Source: Sciurus carolinensis (taxonomy: Eukaryota > Chordata > Mammalia > Rodentia > Sciuridae). From it: a stretch of 64,000 nucleotides of DNA. The stretch is from contig NC_062214.1 in NCBI RefSeq assembly GCF_902686445.1, positions 52,921,177 to 52,985,176 on the forward strand. Reading direction: 5' to 3'. A program made the position numbers and the translations under genes. The notes under the pieces are model-generated. The model was not told where the DNA came from. It ran no database searches and saw only the letters and a list, made by a program, of their open reading frames with translations. Every line of letters starts with the position of its first letter. Position 1 is the first letter of the stretch. Below, piece by piece: positions 24,801 to 35,749 of this stretch.

Positions 24801-27800
24801 GGGGAAAGGGAAAAAAAATCTCAGTGATTATAATGAAAAGTGGATAGTATAGCAGATTTGAGAGTTATATAAAACTTTAGCAGTAAGAATATGAGTGCTT
24901 CATATGTGAGCCATAACAAAATTATAGGTTAAAAATGTTTTGCATATAAATGATTTTACTGCATACATTAGGGCTTATCAACAACAACTTAACTGATGAG
25001 GTTAAAGCACCAGTAATTTTAGTTAACAAGTAAAGATAGCAACAATTGGACATAAGACCAATTCAGTATCACACATGATAAAAACACATGATAAACACTG
25101 ATTGAAAAACAAAATTTTCAGGAATTCCAGGGATCCAAAAGTTTTGCTGGCTTGGCAACCATATTTCTAGCAGAATACTGAATATTGTGACTCAGTAGTG
25201 GAAAGTCCAGTAGTACCCTTATTCCAGTCAAATTATATTGCTTGTAAACTCACTTTTTAGGTTACTCACAAATATGCTTTGCAAGCATTACAATTTCAAG
25301 GAGTTTTGCATTTTTATCAATAAAAACTGCGGGTCAAGGACTGTTGAGAATTATTGTATGTAGCAGTTACCACATTTCAACAATACTATATTTACTAAAG
25401 CAAAAGGTGTTTCATGTTGACTGTTGTTATACTTAATCTTTAACTCTGGACAGTCCACACTTTGATTATTAAAATCTCCTTTTTTTCCCTTTATAAAAGT
25501 AAAAATGACCACATTTGAACTGCCATTTGGATTTGGGTTGATAGTTTCAGTTTAGTAAAATAGAAGCAATTTGAGTATATAGTCTGTCACATAACTAGAA
25601 GGTATTTCTCTTTAGAAATTGCTTTTTTAAAAATTGCTGAGGAAGCTCCAATAAACTAGTTCATTTCTGGAAGACCAAAAGTGATTTGGCTAAATCAGTT
25701 TTGCCTAAGCTCTTATTTGCAATGTGCTTGACAATTCTTAAAATTTCTTAAAGAAGTGGTATTAGAAAAATGCTACATTTTACTGTCTTAAATAAGGTAC
25801 ACAATTGGAGCCAGCTTTTTTATCTTTTTATCCTACTAAGCAGCTCTTGCTGTAAACTATATTTTTAGTTTCCTCTAGAAAATAAATGCAAGATGATACA
25901 TAAAAAGGACTGGTTCACCATTACAGCTGTGGGTTCTTAAAACAGCTATCCACAGTTTAAAAAAAATTAAAATTGGTTTCTATCACCCATTGGTACAAAT
26001 ATTCTAACATGAATGTCCATATATTATCTTGGAAAGTTCACCTCACTTCTCTGGACCTCAGGTTTCACTACTACAAAGTGATGGGCAGAACAAGATTTAC
26101 CTTTAGGCTACCTTTCAGTTCTGTAGCCTTCCTAAGGTAGTGTCCACCCAGCAATATTATTCATTGATGGTGTGTGTACACAAAATCTGCTTTTAATATC
26201 ACATTTCTGGAAAGAACTAAGAGATAATCTAGTTCACCTCTATTTCCCGATTCCAACTAGTTAACTGAGATGAAATGACTTGTCTGATGTCACCTAGTTA
26301 AGCCTTGGCACCCTGCATATTGTATCTGCATACAATGCTGCTTTTTTTGTGTCTTTTATATACACTTGTGCATTTGATTTCTGTTTTTGACTATAATTTT
26401 TAACATTGTCTAAACATTTAGAAATCCTCTAAACAATCCCGGAAATCTCCAGGAGATGAAGATGATAAAGATTGCAAAGAAGAAGAAAACAAAAGCAGCT
26501 CTGAGGGTGGAGATGCTGGCAATGACACAGAAACACAACTTCAGACTTGCAGAAAACCAGTGAAGGGGTAGGATAGATACATGTGTAATTTTTTCTTTAA
26601 CTTAGAAGACATTTTGCTTCAGACTCAGTGTTCATATCTCAGCATTAGTAAATATTGTGTTAGGAAATGGAGAACTATTTTCAGCTTGTTTTATACATCC
26701 TGTCTCCCCCCCCCCAGAGTCTTTTTAAAGAACTTACTGAAATTATGAAATTTGACAGTTGTATTTTTTCTACTAAATCAATATCATGTTCAAAATAGTG
26801 TATTACATATTGCTGCTGCTTTGCTAGAAGCAGTAATTGAATGTATCAGTAGGCACTCTAAATATTTAAATATTCAAGCAGTATTTGAATGTTGATATTT
26901 AACTTCATTATCACAAGCAAATCCACATTTGTAAAATTGATATAAAGGCAGAGTTTGTACCTAGGGATTTTCCATGAGCATTTTCTCTGTTTGGACTAGT
27001 TGGGCAGTATCAAATTATTTTTTAAATAGTAAACCCACAGAAAAATATTACTCTGTCAACTCTGGTTTCAGTTGAATTCTTGCCTGTTTATGTCAATTCT
27101 ATTTACGCTCAACTTTCCTTTTTATTCCAATTATCTATAATTATTCTTAAAATATTGTGTTCTAATTGTTCTCTTATTCCTCTCACCCATCTCAGCCTTC
27201 TTCTGTCTTCTGTCTACCTTCCTTCTCTTGATGTCTCTAGTAAATGTTCTGTCATTACCTTTACCTGCAACCTTTCCAAATCATGCACCTGCTAGCATCA
27301 CTGAGGGTTTGACTATCTGGCTCCCTTACTATTCAAGAGTATGGTCTCTGAAACAGTTAGCATTAACATCACCTGGGAACTTGTTAGAAATGAAAATTCT
27401 CCCAAACTCTAAATTAAGATCTGCATTTAACTAAACCCCCCAAGTGATTCAGATACTCATTATAAGTTTGAGAACCATTAATTCACATCTTTCTATTGCC
27501 AGGGTCCAGAATATTATTTCCTCTCTCCTCCAAGATACTAAATCCATTGTCCCCTTTCTCTCCTATACTTTTATCTTCATTTCTGTTGGCTCCTTCCCCT
27601 CTGCATATAAAGTCTCAGATCTCCCTTAATCTTGAAGATAGCTCCCACCAACATATATTGTACTCTTTTCATATCTAAACTTCTCAAAAAGTTCTCTTTT
27701 TCTCCCAGTCTCCATTTTCTCACCTCCTACTCATGACAACCCATTGCACTCTTGTTTCTTCTCTTTTTTTTTTTTCTTCTGATCCTGAGATTGAACCCCA

Positions 27801-30800
27801 GGGATACTTTACCACAGAGCTACATACCCAATCCTTTTTATTTTTTATTTTTAAGAGGTGTTGCACTAAATTGCTGAGACTGTCCTCAAACTTGGGTTGC
27901 TGAGATTACAGATGTGCACCACCATGCCTGGCTCCTGTTTCTTCCTGTAACCAGTTCGTTAAAGCTACTGTTGTATAGGTCTCTACTGGTTTGAACTCTT
28001 TGCCAAATCTAGTATTCCCTTTAATCTTCATTTTACCCTCTGCAGCATTTAATAGGCACTTTCTCCTCCCAACTTTTCCTCCAGGTCCCAATCTCTTCTG
28101 CTTTCTCTCTGTTCCTTCTCAGTCTCTCTCTAGAGCTCCTTTCTTCTGTCTTTCTTAGCACCTTGTACACTGAAGATCTCCCATGTTCATCTTACCACTG
28201 ACATGATTTCAGTTGTTATCAATGACTTTCTGCTCTGTAACCACTGCATTGTAGATTCATTTTTCTAAGTGCTATTTCTACTTGAATATTTTGAAAGCAC
28301 CTCAGAAAACCAGTTGCTACTGACAGTGGTAGCAGCCTGTGTGCCACATGCCATGCTAACTGCTATACTTGTGTTATTTCATTTATTCCTCATACAAACC
28401 CCAGAAGGTAGGTGTAAGTATTGTCTTCTATTTTTTAGCTGGAGAAACTGAAGCTGAAAGAATCAGTTCAGGGTCACATAGCTAGTAAGAACCAAAGAAC
28501 CTTTTATTTTTTAACTCATTTTTTAAATAATATATGTTATATACAAAAGAATATGTATATGTATGTGTCTATATGTGTATATATGTATATATTATATATA
28601 ATGTTATAAAGCATATTATTGTAATAAGTACCAGTAACCATATCATTCAACCCAAACTAGAACATTAGAGTTAGAGTTAACTTGTATCTATTTATGTTTT
28701 TTCCATACCCTTCTGGCTTGTTGCCCAGAGGGAATGCTATTTGCCTTTTTTTTTTTTTTTTTTTTTTTTTGGTCATTTAAAAATTTTAGTCCATACCTAC
28801 CATGTACATACAGATTTTAAACAATACATTCTTTTAAAATATATCAATTTTCCTTGGTTTGAATGTTTTAAAATGATAATATATACTCACCCTGTGCTTT
28901 TAAAATTCCTTCATGTGTTTATATGTGGCAGAAGTTGATTCATTTTTCATTGTTTTATAAGATTTAGTTTTGTAGGCATGCCACAGCTTATTTATCCACT
29001 CTGCTGTTGGGTTCTTTCCAGGTTCTTGCAGATAAGAACTGTGTTGCTATATAAGCATTTTTATTTTGTTCTCTTAGTGTACATGTATAAGAGTTCCTTA
29101 CAGTGGGTAACTAGAACTGAAAGTACTGACTTTATGGTTTTTAACTTTACAAGATAATACCAAATTACTTTCCCAAGTTGTGGGGTCAATTTATACTCCA
29201 TCAGCAGTATATAGAGTTCACCCTAATTAACTTGGCATCATCAGATTTTGTTTTTTGCCAATACTGTGGTTGTAAAATTGTCATTATAGTGTTGATTTGT
29301 AGTTTCTGATTAGTGATAAGATTGAGCTTGTTGGTTCATGTTTGTTGATTCACCAGTGTTTCCTCACTATACAGTGTTCATTTTTGAGTTTTTGCCCATT
29401 GCCTATTGAATTTTTTTTTCTTATGATTCATAGGGGCCTTGCATATTCTAGATTCTAACATGAATCATCATGTGCAGATATTTTGCAGATATCTTCTCCA
29501 CCTTTGTGTCTTATCTATTCAACTTCTGTCTGATCTTTTACAAAATTTTCTAATTTTATTGTAGTCAACTGTATCAAAACTTTAGTTTTCTTTAATGGTT
29601 ACCGTTTTTTCTGTCTTGTTTAAAACATAAACCATTTAAATCAGCATCATTTATTGAATGGTTCATTCTTTCTCTCTGATCTACATGTCATCTGTCACAT
29701 AGCCGTGGAACTATTCTCTCTCTCTTCTATTCTGTTCATTTGGTCAATACACACTCTCTTAATTATAGTAAGAGTCCTGATGAGTCCCTGATATTTTATA
29801 GGGCTCATAGCCTAAATATTAATTTTTTTAAAGTTAATAGTCATGGTCTGGGATGACAAGGACTTTTTTTCTAATGGAGAATTTATAGCACATATGCTAG
29901 AAGAATGATCGAAGTGAGGATTTACCACAAAATGTTAATGTAAGAAAAAATTGTTGATTTAGTGTCTTCTATTTAGAAGGCAAAAGACATAAGATCTAGT
30001 ACACTAGGGAGGGTTTACCATAGTTCATCCATTGAAAGAGGAAGGAAGGCAGAGTATTTGAACACAGATACAGGTAAGTGGATACTCAGGGTGAGAGGTC
30101 ATTCAAGTTCTGATGTGATTGCTTCTATTTTCTGAGGAAGCAAGGTCAGCACTTGAAAATGAGAATGAGGAAAAGTGTTGGAAGATTCAAGAGAGAGGAA
30201 AAGGTGTAAATAGTCACTTAGAAGAATAGAAGAGTGAATGGACTTGAGAAATGAAGTCAAATTGCCAGACAGAGGTAAGGCCCTCTGGAGGCTAGTGGTC
30301 ATGAATTTAAAGTGAAAGCAGTGAGAATAATTGTATTTTTCTCCAGGCATATTCAATTATACAGTCATAGAACAAAGCATTGAATTTAACTAGAATTGGA
30401 GTTTGCCTAGAGATTAGAGTACAGAAAGTTAGAGGGGAGTTGAGGGTGTATGCAAGGGAGACTGATTATAATCATTGAATTCAAACTATGTTAAGAGGAG
30501 AAAATGGACATGAAGAAGAGATAATATCAACAAAATTTTTTTGATATTATCAAAAGGAGATCAATATCAGATAAAGGGAGTGAGCTGGAAATATAGGTGG
30601 TAATAAAAGAGTAAGATGTTTGAATTAAATTATAGAAGGGTTACAGTAGTTCCTGGTGACAGTGTTGGTGCTATTGATATTTGAGTGGTACAGTCCATCA
30701 TGTGAGCACTAACCACACTATAGGTTCCCTATAGTCTTGACCCCTGCTTATTAATGCCTTAGTTCAACCTAAAATGTCCCCCTATAATTTTGTTCACGAA

Positions 30801-33800
30801 ACAATGGCTTAAAAGAATATTTACAAAAATTCCCAGTGTCTGCAAAATCACTTTTCTAAGAAATAACCATGGAAGTCACTGAAATAGGTGAATGATGAGA
30901 TTTTGAAGGAGAGGTCACCAAGAAAGAGACAAAGTATTGAAAAAATTATCTACATGGCTATTGAAATTATAGGAGTTATGACATTGAAAGACAGTGGGCC
31001 AAAGCTAAAACTTCAAAGTGTAGGATGAATAATCCAGGGAATCTGTAGTTGATGCAACAAGGAGTGATTTATAGTCATTCGTTGAGATTGAAAGCTGGGA
31101 GGATTTTTTTCAGGGGAGGGGAGAACAGAGAAGAGAACAAATGGTTTATAAATAGTAGTGAAGAAGCAAGAACAGCACTGTCCCCATATCCAGGACTAGT
31201 AGTTAAGTACAAGAGCTTGGGAGAGGAAAGAGTTGCCATTTGAGAGGCTTGCAGGGGAAGAAATAGCACTGCCTTTAGGGGAAATAGAATACGCTTGTGA
31301 GTGGAATATTTGGAAATTATGTTGGGAATATAGTTTTTTTTTTTAGTGATTTATTGATTTACAGGGGTCCCATGGAAGAAATTGAGGAATTTCAGGGTGG
31401 GAGAAAGGACTCTGAGAGATGAAGACATAAAAGGACACATACACAGCTGACTAGGGATAAGAGTCCAGAAATTGATGGATGCTCTGGAGCCCATCTGTGG
31501 TAACTGAAGTAAGCAAGGATAAAAGGCTTATTAAGGATGAAAAGCCGTGATGGTCTCAAGACAAGTGGTTGTTGGTGGTTATGAATTTTGGTAGGTAAGA
31601 GAAGAGAATTTCTTACAAGGGACACCTCTTTACCACAAAAGGTTCTCTTTACTGCCTCCTCCCTCCTTGTCAGTGGAAGCATGAGTCAGAAAGGGGCAGA
31701 CTCCCTTATCCAGAACTCTTTTGAGCTTCCTTCTTAACTTACTTGGATAGAAAGTAGAAGTTACTAATCTCTGAGCAGGAGGACACCATGTATTGATTGG
31801 CTTAGACTTGCTTTATTATCTATTGCACCTAACAAATTACCCCCAAACCTAGTGACTTAAAATAGTGTTTATCATCTCATCTCTTGTATGGATCGGAATC
31901 CAGGGAGGTGCAACTTGCTGAGTCCTCTGTCTGGGTGCCTCTCAGAGCTTCAGTCAAGGACTTAGCAGGGGCCTAGTTATCCTGAGGTCATCCATCCTGG
32001 TGATGGATCCTCTTTTAATTCAAATTATGCTGGCAGGATTCAGCTCCTCACATTTGTTGAACTGAGGTCTCCAGTTTCTCACAAGCTGTTGACTAGAAGA
32101 GGCCTCCCTTGATTCCTTGACACATGAATCTCTCCATGAGGCAATTTGCAGCGTGGCAACTGGCTTCATCAGAGTAAGAGTCTCTTGCTAGCAAGTGAAT
32201 ACTAGCCAAACAGAAGTCAGTCTTTTGTAACTCAGTCTGGGAAGTGACATCCCATCACTTTTTTGCTCCATTCTGTCATTAGAAGCAAGTCACTAGATTC
32301 AGCCCACATGCAAGAGATGGGGGGATTACACAATGGGCATGAATATCAGGAGGCAGGGATCATTGAAGACCATGCCAAAAGGCTACCCATCTTTGAACCA
32401 GCTATAGATATAAGAGGATTAGTACTGGCTTAGATCAGTCAGGTTCTTCCCACCCCTGGAAAGTTGAAATCAAGTCCTCAAATCTCAAGGCTGCCATATA
32501 TTTGAGGGAGGTGTCAAGGATGGAATAAATGTTGATGTGGACAACCACACCATTCACTATTCATTCACCAGTGTCCTTGCCTTCATTCTTCTGCCCCTGA
32601 AGCTGTTACATTACTTCTACAACATAGTACTACCTCCTGTGACCTCAAGATCAAGTATAAACTCCTATTCTTACCATATATTGCCATTCACAGTCTAATT
32701 CCACTTTTTCCTTTCAGTCTCATCTCTCACCATTTACTCTAATTTACTCTCTATTCTTGGTCTCAGGACCTCTTGAATATTCTTAGAAGTTATTGAGGGC
32801 CCTAAATAGTTTTTGTTCTATGTGTTACAGCTATTAATATTTACTTAATTAGAAATAACAAATTTTTAAAATACTTAATTCATTTTAAATAATGAACCCA
32901 TTATTTCACATGTAACATTTTATTAGAAATACTACTATTTGCTGAATGCAGTGGTGCACACTATAATCCCCACAACTCAGGAGGCTAAGGCAGGAGGATC
33001 ACAAGTTCAAAACCAGCCTCAGCAATTTAGCAAGGTCAAAACAACTTAGTAACCTGTCTTGAAATAAAAAAATTAAGTCGACTGGGGATAGAGCTCAAGT
33101 GGTAAAGCACCTCTAGGTTCAGTCTCCCATACCAAAAAAAAAAAAAACATTATTCAAGAAATGTTTTGTGACACAGGCTATTGCTTTACATTTTTAAAAA
33201 TCTCTTTAATGTCTTTTAATAAAAGACAGCTGTATTTTTCTAGTGGTTCTATATTCTGTCTTTTTGTGATGCATAGTTTTGAAGTGTATCTGAAGAAATC
33301 TGGCTTCACATAGATATGGAGTTGAAAAATGAAGATAAGTAATCTTTTTAATAATATTGTTAGATAATTGTGGGTATTCTTGTTTGGAATTATAGCAATT
33401 CTATCAGTGATAGTGTCTTAAAAGGTAATTGTAATGTGGAGTCTAAATTTTCATATTCTGCTAATTAAATCCATGACTCTGGCACTTTGAATACCTTTTA
33501 CCTAGTTGGAAAATACAGGTTCACTGAGTTACTTTGGGCCTTCCAAATATTGACCCATTTCATTATATTTTTAATCATATTTTAATATCACTTCCTCTTC
33601 AAAAAAGCCTTTAAACGTAGGAAAACTCAATCCTAGGAGTATTCAAAGTCTTATTTCACCTAAATGTACACATTTTGTTTTCGGCAACAAATACTGTCAG
33701 TTGTTTCCTTGAAGGAAGTAAGTGCTACAAAAGTGCCAAATACCCCATAGCCATCTTGAATTACTAGTTTTTTCACATAAAAAATGGTGCTTTGTGGAAA

Positions 33801-35749
33801 AAAAGGAAAAAGGAAATCCTTGTGACTTCTACTGCCTTCTAGCTTCTATTTACTATGCTCGAGTATCCTTTTATCTTGCTGCCAGCCTACAACCTCTCAA
33901 TGTGCCTCCCATTCAGATATTTCAAAATAGACTCTGGATTCTCCACCCATTACCCAATAGAAAGGGTGCATGGCACCAAGGATGGCAGCCCATGAATAAG
34001 CAACTACTTCTGGTGACTTTATCAGAGGAGAATTTAAGTCTAGCAGACACTGAGAGCACCAAGTCCAGAATATATTCCATTATGAATTAGCAAGAACTAT
34101 TTTTCAAGGCATAGATGTGGACGAATGATCATGGTATGAAAAGTTAAAAACCTCTCAGATTTTAGAATTTACTTTTACAAGTACCTACTCATCAGAGCTT
34201 TCTTTAAAAACAAAAAAGCTTGTCCTTAAAGTTGGGGTCACTTTATTTTGGGGCCTCAATAAAAAATAAAAGGGGCTGCAAATAGGATCTGTCCCAAAAT
34301 ACTCATCCAATATGGGCTGAGCAATTGCTAACTGTGAATTTTCTACCAATGTAAACAGAATTTATTGCCTTTTACATTGCCATTAATACAACAAAATTTT
34401 TAAATATTTCTTTGATCAACATTTTTCATTGTTGTAAGGAGTGTCTTCCTCCTTCACAAGGGAGGAGAATCCTCCAGAGTATCTGTATCATCTTATTTCT
34501 AGTATTTTTATGTAACAAATTAACTCACCTGGCACTGTATTTTCCAAATTCACAGACTTTTAAGTGTGATTTTTATTTTTTAAAGATTAACTTCATTTTG
34601 CTCAAGACAGAAAACGAAGAAATAAATTTTTGCCATGTATTTCTTGAAGGGATGGTAGGTTTGGTAACTTGTCCTCCTTGGAGGGTCCTGTAATTACTGA
34701 TATGCAGTGGAGTATCAGCTTTTGGCTATCTTAACTGAGAACATCCCCATCTGTGCTTACAAACAAGTTCATTTGCTTAGTGAAATGAAGAACTGAGAGT
34801 AGGCTGTTTTAGAAAAATATTTGGGACCTGATTACCCTTTTTCATCCATCCCATGAGAACATTACTGGGGTAGAGATAATATATTGGGGTTGATGGTGAG
34901 GAAAACAAAATAGCATCTCTCTGTGGAAATATAACCTAACACAATTTATAGTGGAAACCAAATTGAAACATGATTATTCATGACATAGAAATATTTTAAT
35001 CTTATTTCTGTTATACCACTACCATCTTAACTTTTAAAAGAAATCTAGGCTGGGCAGGTGGCACGTACCTGTAATCCTAGTGACTCAGAAGGCTGAGGCA
35101 GGAGGATCACAAGTTCAAGGCCAGCCTGAAGGATTTACCAAGACCCTGTCTCTGAGTAAAAAGGACTAGAGATGTGGCTTAGTGGTAAAGTGCTTCTAGG
35201 TTCAATCCCCAGTATCCAAAGGAAAAGAAAAAGAAAGAAAGAAATCGTCCTTTTTTTTTTTTTTTCCAAAACAGGAAGTCAGAGGCCATACATCTTGATC
35301 TTGTTTACTCTTGTACTTGTCATGTTACAATAATTAGTGTTTTAAAGAATAATTTGTGTATACTCCAACTGATTTTTAAATTTCATGCAGCTTACCTTTA
35401 TTTCTGACACCACAGTCCTAAGAAAAATCACGTTTCTCCATTGGCTTAAAATACATTACAACAATATCATTTCCTCAAGTGGTACAGAGTACCCTCAAGT
35501 ACACTCCCTGTCTGGCCAGACAGTAGGAAAAGTTATCTTTTTTTTTTTTTTAAGTGATAAAATACTATTTTCTTCAGCTTTGTGATAGGTATAAAATGAA
35601 GCCTCAAGTCATTCTTGCTGAGTATTATTAGTGCCACAATGCAGAATAAAGTCAGAAAACCAATTATATACTCTACGGGTGTGGATAGCTTTCATCATTA
35701 GTATCCTAAATCATCTAAAGGCTTGTTTTCTTTCTTTTTACAGACCTAA
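17770..35749 (+). CDS. HDGFL3: HDGFL3 (HDGF-like 3, formerly HDGFRP3), exons 2-6; frame disrupted as given
   Basis: Five exons match HDGF-like protein 3, a nuclear, mainly neuronal member of the HDGF family. Its N-terminal PWWP domain is of the type that binds nucleosomes and DNA; its tail is charged and carries nuclear-localisation signals. Coding exons are 17770-17846, 21907-22040, 22431-22588, 26422-26567 and 35744-35749, each with AG acceptor and GT donor. Exon 1 (start codon and first half of the PWWP) is upstream of the window. Seen: IDELPEGAVKPPANKYPIFF in exon 2, KRKGFNEGLWEIE in exon 3, KRKKSYTSK in exon 4 and KSPGDEDDKDCKEEE in exon 5, which separates it from HDGF, PSIP1 and HDGFL2. 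Odd: nine single-base indels in exons 3-5 break the frame, with a stop at 22004-22006 if read literally. Retained introns rule out a processed copy. The neighbouring convergent TM6SF1 confirms the orthologous locus. The identity is firm; whether the gene is functional is open. Confidence 0.9.
18500..18628 (+). mobile_element. LINE-2 3' end
   Basis: AGGCAAAGATCATGTCAGTT ... ACAGTGCTTAGCACATTGTT ... AACTAAATGAAATAAATG, the standard L2 3' end layout. Confidence 0.6.
18823..18927 (-). mobile_element. ID SINE with TSD
   Basis: Young ID copy in reverse with a long T run, GCGGTGCTGGGGGTCGAACC and GACTGAGCTATCTCCCCAGC. Flanks CTAGATGATTTT (18811-18822) and CTAGAGGATTTT (18928-18939). It resembles a tRNA but is a SINE. 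Confidence 0.85.
19870..21060 (+). mobile_element. LINE-2 remnant interrupted by a SINE
   Basis: Pyrimidine-rich L2 pattern up to 20322 and again from about 20495. It ends in GAGGGCAGAAATGTTGTTTC ... GGTGCCTGACATATCATAGA and AATAAATAAAT near 21057. Confidence 0.55.
20323..20480 (+). mobile_element. B1-dID composite SINE, shortened
   Basis: GGCTAGATGCAGTGGCACAT left half; the right half is reduced (GGCTCAGTGATAAGACCC). A/G-rich tail. It is inserted in an L2. Confidence 0.65.
21244..21330 (-). mobile_element. ID-derived SINE, diverged
   Basis: Reverse copy with TGATCAAACCCAGTGCCTCA; a second tiny ID-like piece follows near 21348-21378. Confidence 0.6.
21907..22040 (+). CDS. HDGFL3: HDGFL3 exon 3 (end of PWWP domain), five one-base losses
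   Basis: The acceptor is ...CTCTGCAG and the donor is GTACCG. The family exon would be 139 bases (one base plus 46 codons, AFLGPKDLFPYKEYK to VKFTGYQ); here it is 134. Losses of one base are placed near 21925/21926 (G), 21951/21952 (G), 21968-21970 (A), 21971-21973 (A) and 22008/22009 (A). Each shortens a run of two to four equal bases. Apart from these, the codons fit the protein, including FNEGLWEIE and the terminal GVKFTGYQ. Losses two to four add up to three, so the frame returns after a stretch reading TSLGSQQ in place of DKFGKSNK. In the frame coming from exon 2, the first loss leads to a TAG at 22004-22006. Confidence 0.88.
22041..22430 (+). other. HDGFL3 intron 3
   Basis: 390 bases, GTACCG to TTCCTTAG. 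It holds a short 7SL/B1-type remnant at about 22221-22312, minus strand. Confidence 0.75.
22221..22312 (-). mobile_element. 7SL/B1-type SINE remnant
   Basis: AGGCAGGGTCTCACTTTGTT ... GGGTTCAAGCGATCTCCTGG, a reverse B1/Alu-like monomer in intron 3 of HDGFL3. Confidence 0.6.
22431..22588 (+). CDS. HDGFL3: HDGFL3 exon 4 (acidic tail and basic nuclear signal), three indels
   Basis: Acceptor ...TTTTCCTTAG, donor GTACTG. It is 158 bases against an expected 159. It encodes AIQQQSSSETEGEG, then a Glu-rich stretch and the basic cluster KRKKSYTSK, which is a likely part of the bipartite nuclear-localisation signal. Three one-base changes are needed: loss of G near 22473, gain of A in the A run at about 22528-22532, and loss of C near 22554. 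A G loss and an A gain are run-length changes; the C loss is not in a run. Confidence 0.86.
23475..23523. repeat. Tandem duplication, period 27
   Basis: CGGCATGATACTAGATCTAC is repeated 27 bases on with one change over 22 bases. It lies at the edge of an unassigned old repeat. Confidence 0.85.
24291..24376 (-). mobile_element. ID-type SINE fragment
   Basis: Reverse ID body, diverged (GATCTAACCCAGGGCTTTG ... CTACATCTCAAGCCC). Confidence 0.6.
24395..24575 (+). mobile_element. MER5A-type DNA element
   Basis: GATTCTCAAACTTTCACATA ... CATCAGAATTGCGTGG ... GCTGGGAACCACACTTTAAA: the hAT-type MER5A layout with its paired ends. Confidence 0.65.
26422..26567 (+). CDS. HDGFL3: HDGFL3 exon 5 (charged C-terminal tail), one base lost
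   Basis: Acceptor ...AACATTTAG, donor GTAGGA after GAAGGG. It is 146 bases against 147 expected. It is open from KSSKQSRKSPGDEDDKDC through NKSSSEGGDAGNDT. One A is then missing near 26528 (ACAAGA read as ACAGA), which shifts the last 13 codons. As given, they read ETQLQTCRKPVKG and run into a TAG that overlaps the donor. With the A restored they follow the known HDGFL3 end, SDLQKTSEG. Confidence 0.88.
27160..27760 (+). mobile_element. L2-like remnant with MER5A inside
   Basis: Pyrimidine-rich L2-like text (CTCCTACTCATGACAACCCA near the end). It encloses a MER5A-like copy at about 27345-27482 (CATTAACATCACCTGGGAAC ... GTTTGAGAACCATTAATTC). Limits are approximate. Confidence 0.4.
27766..27931 (-). 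mobile_element. B1-dID composite SINE
   Basis: Reverse ID half (GAGATTGAACCCCAGGGATA) joined to a reverse B1 half (GATGTGCACCACCATGCCTG). Confidence 0.75.
28290..28490 (-). mobile_element. MIR SINE
   Basis: Reverse MIR core: TATTTCATTTATTCCTCATA, GCTGGAGAAACTGAAGCTG, GGGTCACATAGCTAGTAAG. Confidence 0.65.
28546..28603. repeat. TA/TG-rich simple repeat
   Basis: Alternating TATATG units over about 58 bases. Confidence 0.75.
28640..29640. mobile_element. Old L1-like remnant
   Basis: Resembles the reverse of old L1 3' regions as I recall them (TATTCAACTTCTGTCTGATC and TTGTAGTCAACTGTATCAA). A long T run at 28747-28770 interrupts it. Boundaries are uncertain. Confidence 0.4.
31800..32400 (-). mobile_element. 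Old ERVL/MaLR-type LTR
   Basis: CACCTAACAAATTACCCCCA and CTAGTGACTTAAAATAG near the low end, GCAAGTCACTAGATTCAGCC near the high end. It follows a known LTR pattern, but I cannot name the subfamily. Confidence 0.45.
32545..32765 (+). mobile_element. LINE-2 fragment
   Basis: CTTCATTCTTCTGCCCCTGA ... CCTCAAGATCAAGTATAAAC ... TTCACAGTCTAATTCCAC; diverged L2. Confidence 0.45.
32938..33148 (+). mobile_element. B1-dID composite SINE
   Basis: AGGAGGCTAAGGCAGGAGGA left half, ACTGGGGATAGAGCTCAAGT right half, A tail ending near 33147. Confidence 0.8.
35046..35237 (+). mobile_element. B1-dID composite SINE with TSD
   Basis: Forward copy with a GAAA-rich tail; duplication AAAGAAATC at 35037-35045 and 35238-35246. 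It lies about 500 bases before HDGFL3 exon 6. Confidence 0.8.

Larger units (their letters stand above)
22589..26421 (+). other. HDGFL3 intron 4
   Basis: 3.83 kb. It holds an unassigned old repeat (about 23040-23480) ending in a 27-base tandem duplication, an ID-type fragment and a MER5A remnant. From 24580 to 26180 I see AT-rich DNA and nothing else. Confidence 0.7.
26568..35743 (+). other. HDGFL3 intron 5
   Basis: 9.18 kb from GTAGGA to TTTTTACAG. It contains L2-like, MER5A, MIR, old L1, LTR and three SINE pieces listed separately. The stretches 29650-31790 and 33150-35035 show no gene and no repeat that I can name with confidence. Confidence 0.7.

Noticed and set aside
17770..26567. Assignment of the PWWP exons to PSIP1, HDGF or HDGFL2
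   Set aside because: The peptide (ELPEGAVKPPANKYPIFF, the exon 4-5 tail) and the neighbour TM6SF1 point to HDGFL3 only.
33722..34090. 122-codon open frame, + strand
   Set aside because: It lies inside HDGFL3 intron 5, with mixed composition and no family resemblance; the length is within chance for this much sequence.
17770..35749. HDGFL3 as a processed pseudogene
   Set aside because: All introns are present with proper splice sites, the acc-taa final exon is in place, and the neighbouring gene is as expected, so this is the original locus.
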